From: Fervidobacterium gondwanense DSM 13020 | GTDB taxonomy: Bacteria; Thermotogota; Thermotogae; Thermotogales; Fervidobacteriaceae | NCBI RefSeq assembly: GCF_900143265.1 | Contig: NZ_FRDJ01000002.1 | Span: 1-64,000 of the forward strand | Reading direction: 5' to 3' | DNA: 64,000 nucleotides | Part shown: positions 1 through 8,687 of the stretch, piece after piece | Layout of the letters: every line of letters starts with the position of its first letter | Numbering within the stretch: position 1 is the first letter of the stretch | Position numbers and translations under genes: made by a program | The notes under the pieces: generated by a model | Seen by the model: the letters and a program-made list of their open reading frames with translations, nothing else | Database searches by the model: none | Told to the model about the DNA's origin: nothing

Positions 1-368
1 GAGAGTATATGTATAGGTGAGAAAGCCGGTCACCTCCATTAGGAAAGTAACCAGGATACGAGAATAAGCAAACTCACCATACCTCAAATAGGACGAAGGA
101 ATGTGAGAGTGTGGAACAAACCAGGTGGGCATAAGAGGGTTAGTTTGAGGGAAAATGGTGGGGAAGTAGTTAAAAAAAATAATCTAAGAAGGAATAAAGC
201 GACATAAAAATAATGAATTAATTCATTAAAGATAAAAAATTAAAATTATTAAGATTTTAGATAAACTCTTTTGGAAAAGAAAGGGAAGTAAGAATTTTTT
301 GAAAAAATAAGAAAAAACGTATTTCAGGAGGCTAATCAAAAATATTTCTTTGAAGAGGAGGGATTATT
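1..368. other. unassigned left edge and leader of first gene
   Basis: No gene could be assigned here. Bases 1-207 differ from the A/T-rich leader that follows: they are richer in G and C and stay open in one plus frame (43-207) and one minus frame, but neither has a convincing start, ribosome site or recognisable motif. Short inverted repeats are visible, for example AGGTGA at 15-20 against TCACCT at 30-35. Bases 208-350 are very A/T-rich and may hold the promoter of the glucan cluster, but I see no convincing -35/-10 pair. The stretch at 310-326 with a central ACGT resembles a degenerate LacI-type operator only weakly. Confidence 0.3.
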
Positions 369-1757
369 ATGAAGAAGTTCGTGTTTTTAGCTTTGCTAAT
401 CATTTTTACCGTTGCCAGTTTTGCAAAAGCAACAATAACAGTGTCTGTATGGAGCTGGAATGTTGATAGGTACAAAAAGCTCGTTGCAGAGTTCAACAAA
501 TACTATCCAGATATAGAAGTAAAAATAATCGTAAATGAGCCAGATATCAACGGTTTCTTAACAGCGACCGTTTCTGCCAAAAAGGCTCTCCCAGACGTTG
601 TTGCGGAATCATGGGAACCACTCTCGTACCCAGTTTCACAGGGTTGGGTTTATCCACTTGACGAATTCTTCAAAGATGATCCGTACATAAAGTATGTCCC
701 AGACAGTGTAAGGAATGCATTTAAATACAACAACAAAACTTACGCACTTGGCGAAAGATTACACTTTGAGTGTATCGTTCTGAATCTTGATTTGCTCAAA
801 AAATTGAATTTGACAGCTCCGACGTACGAAAATTGGACCGTTGACCTTTTCAAGAACTATGCAAGAAGAGCAACCACAAAGGAGTACTCTGGAATAAATC
901 AATTGTGGGAATTTGATACGTTCATGGCAGCTATTTTGAGCAAAGAGACAACATTCTGGAGCTTTGACCCAGATAAATGGGAATTCGATCTCGTTAACGG
1001 TGGATGGATACCGGCAATAAAATTGCAAAAGGAACTGAAATCAATACCAGGACTTGTTGCTGATGACTTGATAAACCAAGATATGAGAAATCAAGGACAG
1101 CTCGATGATTATCAGAAAAAATTCGGCAAAGACGCAGATGCATTTAGGGAATCGAAAGTCTTAATGGGATTCGAAGCAACGTACGACTGGAGTTGGCTCA
1201 GAACAGTACCTTGGAACTTCGATTATTACCCAGTTCCACATGATCCAAAAATCGGCATACGGTTACCAGTGCACATTAACTATACGTTTGTGAGTTCAAC
1301 AACAAAGTATCCTAAGGAAGCATTCTTGTTTGCAAGGTTCTTAACATATGATCCAAGAGGCGTTGTGGCAAGGCTCAAACTATACGAATCTGAAGGTGTG
1401 GAAAATGGTAGACTTACAGACTGGTTCATCCCAGCAACAATGCATCCAGATGTTGTTAAATACTTTGAGACTTTGAAAATTCCAAATGGTATAAAGTGGA
1501 TGCTCAAGAATCTTGACAAAACAGTCCGTGTTGATATGTGGAAGATAGTTCCTGGCTGGTTCGAAGCGATTTGGGATGTCATATTCCCAGTTAATGAAAA
1601 GATAAGAAGAGGAGAAACGACACCAGAAGCTGTTGCAAAGGAGACTCAGGATAAAGCAAACAAAGTTATAAAGGAATCCTGGACCATATTTGCTAAGAAG
1701 TTAGCTGATGCAGAAAAGAAATTCCCACAAATCAGAAAACAAATCGAAGGTAAATAA
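369..1757 (+). CDS. sugar ABC transporter substrate-binding protein
   Basis: This 462-residue protein is an extracellular solute-binding protein of family 1 (COG1653 type) that would capture an oligosaccharide outside the membrane and deliver it to ABC permeases. The N-terminus is a classic signal peptide (two Lys, a hydrophobic core of about 15 residues, then FAKA at residues 19-22). There is no lipobox Cys, so it is released or held only by its partners. The body has the SVWSWNVDRYKKL start and the Trp/Tyr-rich sugar-site character of the family. The ATG is well placed behind GAGGAGGG at 355-362. It is the first gene of the 20-kb glucan cluster and is separated from the rest by a stem-loop, which may let it be expressed more highly than the permeases. 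The substrate is inferred from the neighbouring GH3, GH16 and phosphorylase genes. Confidence 0.9.
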   Translation: MKKFVFLALLIIFTVASFAKATITVSVWSWNVDRYKKLVAEFNKYYPDIEVKIIVNEPDINGFLTATVSAKKALPDVVAESWEPLSYPVSQGWVYPLDEFFKDDPYIKYVPDSVRNAFKYNNKTYALGERLHFECIVLNLDLLKKLNLTAPTYENWTVDLFKNYARRATTKEYSGINQLWEFDTFMAAILSKETTFWSFDPDKWEFDLVNGGWIPAIKLQKELKSIPGLVADDLINQDMRNQGQLDDYQKKFGKDADAFRESKVLMGFEATYDWSWLRTVPWNFDYYPVPHDPKIGIRLPVHINYTFVSSTTKYPKEAFLFARFLTYDPRGVVARLKLYESEGVENGRLTDWFIPATMHPDVVKYFETLKIPNGIKWMLKNLDKTVRVDMWKIVPGWFEAIWDVIFPVNEKIRRGETTPEAVAKETQDKANKVIKESWTIFAKKLADAEKKFPQIRKQIEGK

Positions 1758-1771
1758 TTAATTAAATTACT

Positions 1772-1806
1772 TCCACCGATGGGCATAATTTTTAGCCGTC
1801 GGTGGA
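1772..1806 (+). promoter_or_regulatory. intercistronic stem-loop after binding-protein gene
   Basis: TCCACCGA (1772-1779) pairs with TCGGTGGA (1799-1806), extended inwards by GGC/GCC. There is no U-run after it, so it is not a strong terminator. Such hairpins between a binding-protein gene and its permease genes commonly protect the upstream mRNA or attenuate readthrough; that role is inferred here. Confidence 0.6.
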
Positions 1807-1840
1807 TTTATAACCAAAGTTGGTGGGGAGTTGATAATAA

Positions 1841-4800
1841 GTGAGGAAGTTTGTCATTTGGTCTTCTATAATTGTCTCAGTTGTGGTTGGTTTATTGATT
1901 ATTCTCTATTGGACAGGAAAGTTAACTTATGAAAGTTATGCACTCAATATATCCAACTTAAGAACTTCTTCCGTAGCATCGACAGAAAACCTTGCAAAAC
2001 AAGGCTTTAAGAATCTTATGGAACAACGGATCAGTCGTGCACAAGACTACGGCATCAGTGTTTTGGATACTCCTGTTTTGTTAAACAACGACGAATCGTT
2101 TAAGTTAATAGTTAATATGCCAGAAAGAGGTCTATACTACGCAATCTTGAAGTACAGGTATACTCAACAATTATCGAGCACTGGCGCACTTGAAGTGAAT
2201 GTCAACAGTGTGCCATATTTGGCTATCTTGGACAACTATTCATACTACAACTACAGTGAAAAAGTGTACGATAGGTACGGTAACGAGATCACTCCGGAGC
2301 AAATTCCTTTTGACGATTCTTTCGTTTCATATTTAAAGGATTCACACCGCATCGGTAGTTTACCGATATTGTTTGAATTAAATGATGGAGATAATGAAAT
2401 TGAAATAAAGAACACAAGGCGCCCTATAATTTTAGAAGGGTTATATTTTGTGCCGATTTCGAAAGAGTTCAGTACAGTATCATATGCAAAATACATAGAA
2501 AGCAATCCTAAGAAAAATGATATAGGAAACGAGAAGCCAATCTTGATAGAGGCAGAGCATATGGCTTTCAAATCCGACTCTTTGGTATCTATAGTGAATG
2601 AACAAACTGCGCAAGTTTCACCATATGAATTACTTAAGAAGAAAGTCAATGTAATAGACGAGAATACATTTAAACAGTCGGGACAAGAAGTCCATTGGAG
2701 TTTCTATATCCAAGAACCTGGGTATTACAAGATTGCGTTCAGATACAAGCAATCTTTGAATCGTGGGGTACCTGTATACAGGAGAATCTACATAGATGGA
2801 AAGGTTCCGTTTACTGAGCTCATGAGTTATAAATTTCCGTTCACAGGATTTAAGTGGGTTGACTTTACGTTGTCTGACAATAATGGAAAGCCATATGAGA
2901 TTTACTTGGACAAAGGTTACCATACGTTGTCTTTGGAAGTCACTACAGGCGTATATGAAGAGAGCGTGAGATTTTTACAAGATAGTGTGAAAACTTTACA
3001 AGCGATAGGTCTGGATATACGCAAATTAGTTGGTAATAACCTTGACCCGAACAGGACTTGGAATATCGAAAAGTACTTACCAAATGTTGTTAGTGATCTC
3101 AAGTCTATAGCAACGAACTTGCGACTACAACACAACAAACTAATCGGGATTGTTGGACAGAAGGGCCTTCCTTCTATTGCCGACATGTTGGTGTGCGCCG
3201 GAATAATAGAGAATATTTTAAAGCGTCCCGAACGCATACCTTTTTATCTTGATGTTATAAGTGAAGGAGCAGCATCTGTTGCACAAAGGTTATCAGAGCT
3301 TTCGATGAACCTTCGCAACCAACCTATGGGGATCGACAGGGTACTGATCTACCAAGGCGAGAGTGAGAAGTACATCCCAAAAGCTAATGCATTTTTGATT
3401 ACTGCGTACGAAGAACTTCACAAATTGTGGCTCTCTTTCTTTAATAAGAACGAGGCTTATTCGATATACGAGAAGGTAGATGAGAGAAGCTTGAGGATAT
3501 GGGTTAATAGGCCTATTCAATACGTCGAAACTCTGCAGTACTTAACCGATACTGATTTCACAAGGAAAACAGGCATAAAGGTTGTTTTCTCAGCGATGCC
3601 AAACGAACAGAGGTTAATCCTTGCGAGTGCAGCGGGAAACGCGCCTGATGTGGCTCTAAGTATCAGCAACTGGATACCTTTTGAACTCGCTATCAGGAAT
3701 GCCCTTTATCCGTTGTCCAACTTTCCAGATTTCTACAGTTTTGTGAGCAGAAATATAAACGTTGAAACTTTACTTCCGATGGTCATAGAAGATAAGGTTT
3801 ATGGCATAACGGAAACGCAGAACTTCTATGTGCTTTTCTATAGAAAAGACATTCTCGACAAGCTCGGAATTCCAGTTCCGAATACTTGGGACGATGTGAA
3901 GAAGATTTTACCGGAGTTACAGAGAAGAGGTATGAATTTCTCTATCCCAATGTGTGAACAAACAACAAAATATTTCAACACTACAGCTCCGTTCTTCTTC
4001 CAAAATAACGCAAGACTTTATACAGAGGATGGGGTCAAAACGGCTATAAACACTGAAGAAGGAGTTAAGTCATTTGAGCTAATGACTGAAATATTCACCA
4101 TATTCGGTATCCCTGAACAAGTTGCTAATTTTTATAATTCTTTCAGATACGGACGTATACCAATCGGTGTTGGAGATTTCGGTTTGTATGTAACGTTGAT
4201 GAACGCAGCGGATGAGATATACGGATTGTGGGATATAGCACCGTCCCCAGGGGTAGTCGATGAGGAAGGTAATGTATTGAGATATCAAGTTGCCGGAGAC
4301 AGGGCAGATGTCATATTTGCAACGTCTGAGAAGAAAGAAAAAGCTTGGGAATTCATAAAATGGTGGATGTCTAAAGAGACACAACTGAAATTCGCACGTA
4401 CATTGATCAACAGATACGGACCTTTGTACATATGGAACACGGCGAACATAGAGGCATTCAAAGAGCTTGATTTCATAGATGAGAGACATAAGAAAGTAGT
4501 TTTAGAACAATGGCGCTGGATAAGGGAAGTTCAACGACACCCTGGAGGATACATGACAGAGCGCGAAATCAGTAACATCTGGAACAGGGTTGTTGTAGAA
4601 GGTGCACCACTTAGAACGGCGATTGACAGATCAGTGATTCTTATAAATAGAGAGCTTGAAAGAAAGTTGACTGAATTTGGATATATCAAAGAAGGTAAGG
4701 TGTTGAAGAATTACAGGATGTACGACTCAATGGAAGAATTCATGAGAGTTAATAACGTTCCTATGCTGAATGTACTGAAGAACGTTGAGGAAAGTAATGA

Positions 4801-4858
4801 AGAGAGTAACGAAATAGGTAATGATGATCGAGGTGATACCGATGAAAATCAGTTCTAA
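1841..4858 (+). CDS. membrane-anchored large solute-binding protein with CBM-like region
   Basis: This 1005-residue protein starts with a single hydrophobic segment (about residues 7-24) that lacks a clear cleavage site, so it is probably anchored in the membrane facing outwards. Residues about 70-210 and 233-370 look like beta-sandwich, galactose-binding-like modules; the second begins PILIEAEHM and contains [11 protein letters not shown] and GYHTLSLEV, as in CBM6/35-type folds. A helical linker follows to about 520. Residues about 553-880 are a complete family 1 solute-binding domain, followed by an acidic, Asn/Glu-rich tail. Typical binding proteins have 400-450 residues, so this is a two- to three-part fusion. 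The start is GTG behind GGTGGGGA at 1822-1829. The gene overlaps the next permease by 17 bases, which ties it to that permease pair. It probably binds polymer-like or longer glucans at the cell surface; the ligand is not visible from sequence. Confidence 0.8.
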   Translation: MRKFVIWSSIIVSVVVGLLIILYWTGKLTYESYALNISNLRTSSVASTENLAKQGFKNLMEQRISRAQDYGISVLDTPVLLNNDESFKLIVNMPERGLYYAILKYRYTQQLSSTGALEVNVNSVPYLAILDNYSYYNYSEKVYDRYGNEITPEQIPFDDSFVSYLKDSHRIGSLPILFELNDGDNEIEIKNTRRPIILEGLYFVPISKEFSTVSYAKYIESNPKKNDIGNEKPILIEAEHMAFKSDSLVSIVNEQTAQVSPYELLKKKVNVIDENTFKQSGQEVHWSFYIQEPGYYKIAFRYKQSLNRGVPVYRRIYIDGKVPFTELMSYKFPFTGFKWVDFTLSDNNGKPYEIYLDKGYHTLSLEVTTGVYEESVRFLQDSVKTLQAIGLDIRKLVGNNLDPNRTWNIEKYLPNVVSDLKSIATNLRLQHNKLIGIVGQKGLPSIADMLVCAGIIENILKRPERIPFYLDVISEGAASVAQRLSELSMNLRNQPMGIDRVLIYQGESEKYIPKANAFLITAYEELHKLWLSFFNKNEAYSIYEKVDERSLRIWVNRPIQYVETLQYLTDTDFTRKTGIKVVFSAMPNEQRLILASAAGNAPDVALSISNWIPFELAIRNALYPLSNFPDFYSFVSRNINVETLLPMVIEDKVYGITETQNFYVLFYRKDILDKLGIPVPNTWDDVKKILPELQRRGMNFSIPMCEQTTKYFNTTAPFFFQNNARLYTEDGVKTAINTEEGVKSFELMTEIFTIFGIPEQVANFYNSFRYGRIPIGVGDFGLYVTLMNAADEIYGLWDIAPSPGVVDEEGNVLRYQVAGDRADVIFATSEKKEKAWEFIKWWMSKETQLKFARTLINRYGPLYIWNTANIEAFKELDFIDERHKKVVLEQWRWIREVQRHPGGYMTEREISNIWNRVVVEGAPLRTAIDRSVILINRELERKLTEFGYIKEGKVLKNYRMYDSMEEFMRVNNVPMLNVLKNVEESNEESNEIGNDDRGDTDENQF

Positions 4859-5732
4859 AAAGGATAAGGGCCATTGGATATTGCTATCACCATACTTGGT
4901 TTTGTTTTTAATATTTATCGCACTCCCGGTAATAGTTGCGATATATTTATCCTTCACTTATTTTAACGCAATAGAGAGACCAACTTGGATAGGACTGCAA
5001 AACTACATAACGCTCATCACAAGAGACACGCTTTTCATGCAAAAGGTATTACCAAACACGATAAAGTACGCACTTATCGTTGGAGTTGGCGGGTATATCT
5101 TATCATTTATCCTAGCTTGGCTTGTTGCTCAATTGACGCGCGTTCCACGTACTATCTTTGCTCTTATTCTATACTCACCATCTCTTACAGCCGGTGTTAC
5201 TATGACTGTCTTGTGGCGTGTCATTTTCAGTGGTGATCAGCAAGGTTATCTAAATGCGTTGCTTTTAAACCTTGGATTGATTGATAAACCGATTCAATGG
5301 TTGCAATCGCCCGAACATCTTATGGACATAATGATTTTAGTTGCACTGTGGAGCAGTATGGGTGTTGGTTTCTTGGCAATGCTGGCTGGTATATCGAACA
5401 TAGACGAACAATTGTATGAAGCGGCGTATATTGATGGAATCAAGAACAGACTTCAAGAAATAATATATATAACCATTCCAGCGATGAAGCCTCAGATGCT
5501 TTTCGGAGCGGTTATGTCAATAGTCAATACATTTACATCCGCTGGCATCGGTGTAGCTCTCTCAGGTTCAAACCCCACACCACAGTATGCGGGTCAATTG
5601 ATAGTGAACCACGTAGAAGATTATGGATTTTTGAGGTACGAAATGGGATACGCCGCGGCTCTTTCAGTGGTTCTACTTTTAATTATTTGGTTTTTCTCAA
5701 GAGTCGCGTGGCGATTGTTTGGTGAAAGATAG
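4842..5732 (+). CDS. sugar ABC transporter permease (MalF-like)
   Basis: A 296-residue polytopic inner-membrane protein with about six hydrophobic segments. It has the EAA loop that contacts the ATPase: [16 protein letters not shown] followed by ITIPAMKP, near residues 195-220. It belongs to the binding-protein-dependent transport family of MalF/UgpA-type sugar permeases. I chose the ATG at 4842 (MKISSKKDK) over the one at 4821 because AGGTGA at 4831-4836 is correctly spaced for it. The gene overlaps the large binding protein and is followed after 26 bases by its partner permease, so the two should form one heterodimeric channel. Confidence 0.88.
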   Translation: MKISSKKDKGHWILLSPYLVLFLIFIALPVIVAIYLSFTYFNAIERPTWIGLQNYITLITRDTLFMQKVLPNTIKYALIVGVGGYILSFILAWLVAQLTRVPRTIFALILYSPSLTAGVTMTVLWRVIFSGDQQGYLNALLLNLGLIDKPIQWLQSPEHLMDIMILVALWSSMGVGFLAMLAGISNIDEQLYEAAYIDGIKNRLQEIIYITIPAMKPQMLFGAVMSIVNTFTSAGIGVALSGSNPTPQYAGQLIVNHVEDYGFLRYEMGYAAALSVVLLLIIWFFSRVAWRLFGER

Positions 5733-5758
5733 GCTCTTTTAAAAGAGAGGTGGAAAAA

Positions 5759-6631
5759 ATGGCAAAATTTTCGACGAAGACGAATCCACGGTATTTCCAT
5801 AAGAGTCAGCTTAAATTCTATTTCATATTGACACCTATCGCTATTTTCATGTTGTTACCGATAATATTTATCTTTTCGCAAGCTTTTAAACCAGTTGATG
5901 AGCTTTTCCTCTATCCGCCGAGGTTCTTTGTTAAAAGACCAACTTTGGCGAATTTCTACGAGTTGTTCGCCATGACCAGAACTTCGACTATACCCGTGAG
6001 TCGATACCTTATGAACAGTATACTGACTGCGTTTTTCGTTGTTCTGTTTACGATAATAATTTCTGTGTTCGCTGGTTACGCTCTTTCTAAAAAGCAATTC
6101 AAAACAAAGAATCTGTTATTCACGATAAACAACCTTGCGTTAATGTTTGTTCCTGTGGCAGTTATAATACCAAGATATCTATTAATCCAGGAGCTGAGAC
6201 TTATAGACACGTTTTTGATAAATATACTTTCGTTGTTGGCAATGCCAATTGGTGTTTTCTTGATAAAGCAGTTCATAGATCAGATACCAGATGCACTTAT
6301 AGATGCTGCACTCGTAGATGGTGCTAATGATTTCCAGATAATTTTTAATCTAATAATTCCTATGCTAAAACCCGCTATTTCAACCGTTGGAATATTAGCA
6401 TTTCAAGTGGCATGGAATAGCGCCGAAGCCTCTTTGTATTACATAAACAATGAAAATTTAAAGACATTCGCTTTCTACGTTTCAAACCTTACGCAGACCA
6501 CAGGAAACACGATTGCCGGACAAGGAATTGCCGCAGCAGCGGGATTAATTATGTTCGTTCCGAACCTTGTATTATTTATAATCATGCAATCGCGAGTAAT
6601 GAACACAATGGCTTACAGTGGTCTTAAGTAA
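5759..6631 (+). CDS. sugar ABC transporter permease (MalG-like)
   Basis: A 290-residue permease of the MalG/UgpE type with six predicted membrane segments. The EAA loop reads [20 protein letters not shown] near residues 180-200; the usual EAA is DAA here. It ends in the short cytoplasmic tail typical of this subunit ([10 protein letters not shown]). I chose the ATG at 5759 because AGAGGTGG sits about six bases upstream; a GTG at 5750 is possible. It pairs with the preceding permease. An extended, hydrophilic N-terminus of about 20 residues ([13 protein letters not shown]) precedes the first membrane segment. Confidence 0.87.
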   Translation: MAKFSTKTNPRYFHKSQLKFYFILTPIAIFMLLPIIFIFSQAFKPVDELFLYPPRFFVKRPTLANFYELFAMTRTSTIPVSRYLMNSILTAFFVVLFTIIISVFAGYALSKKQFKTKNLLFTINNLALMFVPVAVIIPRYLLIQELRLIDTFLINILSLLAMPIGVFLIKQFIDQIPDALIDAALVDGANDFQIIFNLIIPMLKPAISTVGILAFQVAWNSAEASLYYINNENLKTFAFYVSNLTQTTGNTIAGQGIAAAAGLIMFVPNLVLFIIMQSRVMNTMAYSGLK

Positions 6632-6677
6632 CCGAAGTGAATTTTGAGCGAATTTTGATATGGGTGGTGCTTGAAAA

Positions 6678-8687
6678 GTGCAGCCAAAAGTTAGTATAAG
6701 ATTTTTGATTATCATATCTCTATGTTTTGTCTTTCAAACATTGTTGAGCAATAACAGTCCGTTTCTGACTTACACAATCTCCGGTAGGAATGAGTGGAAA
6801 ATTACTCAGGATGCGTATGTTGTGAGTGAAGTTCTCTTTAAAGATTTGGACCTTTACTATCCTGAGGACATATTCATCAAAGATGGCAAGATGTATATTG
6901 CAGATTCTGGAAATGCAAGAATAGTTGTTTACGATATGAAAACAAGAAAAGTAAGCTTGATTGGTGAATTCTCGCTTTGGCAACCTACAGGTGTCTTTGT
7001 TGATGAAAATTATGTATACGTTGCAGATCCAGGAACTTCTGAAGTGATTGTTTTCGACAAAGAAGGAAACGAGGTAAAAAGAATCGGTAGGCCCTCAAAC
7101 CCGTTGTTTGGCGAAGGTGCGAATTTCAAACCCAAAGAACTTATCGTTGACAAAAGAGGAAATCTATACATAGTCAGCGAGGGCACTTTTGAAGGTGTAA
7201 TCCAGCTTGACCAGAATGGCGAATTTCTTGGCTACTATGGAGCAAATCTCGCATCTATGACACTATTAGACAAGATCATTGACATCTTCTATACGCGCGA
7301 ACAAAAAGAAAGACTACTAAACAGAATCCCAAAGCCGTACACGAATATCACAATTGATAGCAAGGGGCTCATATACACCGTAACACAAAAAGAAAGAGGA
7401 AACGCTATAAAGAAGCACAACACCCTTGGTAACAACATACTGCCGATATCGAGAGAAGCAAGGATGATTGATGAACCGAATTTTATAGATTTAGCAGTTG
7501 ATGATAGCGGAAGGATATACGCCTTAACCGAAACAGGACTGGTTTATGAATACGATGCTGAAGGCAACCTTATCGTTTCATTCGGTGGACGCGCAATTGC
7601 CACTGAGAGAAACGGTCTCTTTACTGTTGCTGCTGCAATCTGTGTTGATGAAAATGGCAAAATTTACGTTTTAGATAAAGAACGAGGACTTGTGCATGTT
7701 TTCAATCCTACGCAGTATATAAAAACTCTTCACAAAGCCTTGGAGCTTTATTCTGAGGGTAAGTACCTGCAAAGCAAAGAGCTTTGGAAGGAAGTGATGA
7801 TTTACGACGGATATTCAAAAATAGCACACTACGGTCTTGGAAAAGCGTATTTCCAAGAAGGTAATTACCGTCAGGCACTCGCAGAGTTCCGCATAGCTCA
7901 AGCAAGACGCGACTATTCCGATGCTTTCTGGGAAATAAGAAACGAGTTCTTGCAAAAGCACACAAGAGGATTATTAATTGCGTTTATAATCCTCATAATT
8001 CTTGTCTCAATACTAGATAATCTCTACAAGAGAGAAGTAATAAAATTCAGAATAGATGTTAAATCTAAACTTGTGAAGGATTTACTATACATTTGGAACA
8101 TTCTTAGACATCCACTCGATACATTTTACTACATACAGAGAAAGAGGTATGGTTCAGTCCTTTCAGCAACTATAATTTACGCGATTTTCTTTATAGTTAT
8201 ACAGTTAGAATATTTTGGACGGAGTTTCATTTTCAATCTGAACACAGCAGACAGAAGTGTTGGTTTTGTCTTTTTAGCAAGTTTTGCACCCGTGTTTTTG
8301 TGGGTCTTTGCGAATTACCTTGTCAGTTCAATAAACGATGGGCGAGGAACTTTACGAGACATATATATCTTCACCGCTTACAGCTTTGCGCCTTATATAC
8401 TGTTCCAGCCATTCGTTATTCTTCTAACGTACATTCTTTCATATAACGAAGCGTTTCTTGTTTCGTTTGCTTCTGACATCTTCATCGCATGGAGTGCCGT
8501 TTTACTCTTCACAGGTGTAAAGGAAATTCACGATTACGATATCAAAAATACCGTTAAGAGCATACTCTTAACGCTTGCTTGGGTGTTCGTTATCATACTT
8601 GTATATTCAATAGTTTACATGCTCTGGGACCAACTCGTTCAGACAGGTTACGCAATTGTTCAGGAGGTGCTCTACCGTGCACGTTAA
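6678..8687 (+). CDS. NHL-repeat / TPR / Yip1-domain membrane protein
   Basis: This 669-residue protein has three parts. After an N-terminal hydrophobic segment, residues about 55-345 contain repeated blade-like units such as MYIADSGNARIVVYD, VYVADPGTSEVIVFD and IYVLDKERGLVHVF, the pattern of an NHL beta-propeller exposed outside the cell. Residues about 353-418 form tetratricopeptide-like helices (LYSEGKYLQSKELW, GKAYFQEGNYRQALAEF). A membrane segment near 430-450 and a C-terminal multi-span region of about 200 residues resemble the Yip1 family. The start is GTG behind GGTGGTG at 6663-6669. It lies between a permease pair and the DUF5696-like gene, and its end overlaps the next start by 11 bases, so it is expressed with the transporter. 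The role is unknown; an accessory or scaffold subunit of the importer is an inference from position. Confidence 0.75.
   Translation: MQPKVSIRFLIIISLCFVFQTLLSNNSPFLTYTISGRNEWKITQDAYVVSEVLFKDLDLYYPEDIFIKDGKMYIADSGNARIVVYDMKTRKVSLIGEFSLWQPTGVFVDENYVYVADPGTSEVIVFDKEGNEVKRIGRPSNPLFGEGANFKPKELIVDKRGNLYIVSEGTFEGVIQLDQNGEFLGYYGANLASMTLLDKIIDIFYTREQKERLLNRIPKPYTNITIDSKGLIYTVTQKERGNAIKKHNTLGNNILPISREARMIDEPNFIDLAVDDSGRIYALTETGLVYEYDAEGNLIVSFGGRAIATERNGLFTVAAAICVDENGKIYVLDKERGLVHVFNPTQYIKTLHKALELYSEGKYLQSKELWKEVMIYDGYSKIAHYGLGKAYFQEGNYRQALAEFRIAQARRDYSDAFWEIRNEFLQKHTRGLLIAFIILIILVSILDNLYKREVIKFRIDVKSKLVKDLLYIWNILRHPLDTFYYIQRKRYGSVLSATIIYAIFFIVIQLEYFGRSFIFNLNTADRSVGFVFLASFAPVFLWVFANYLVSSINDGRGTLRDIYIFTAYSFAPYILFQPFVILLTYILSYNEAFLVSFASDIFIAWSAVLLFTGVKEIHDYDIKNTVKSILLTLAWVFVIILVYSIVYMLWDQLVQTGYAIVQEVLYRAR

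Noticed and set aside
1-207. Coding in either of two open frames at the left edge
   Set aside because: Neither shows a start, ribosome site or family motif, and they are exact mirror phases, so at most one could be real; no call made.
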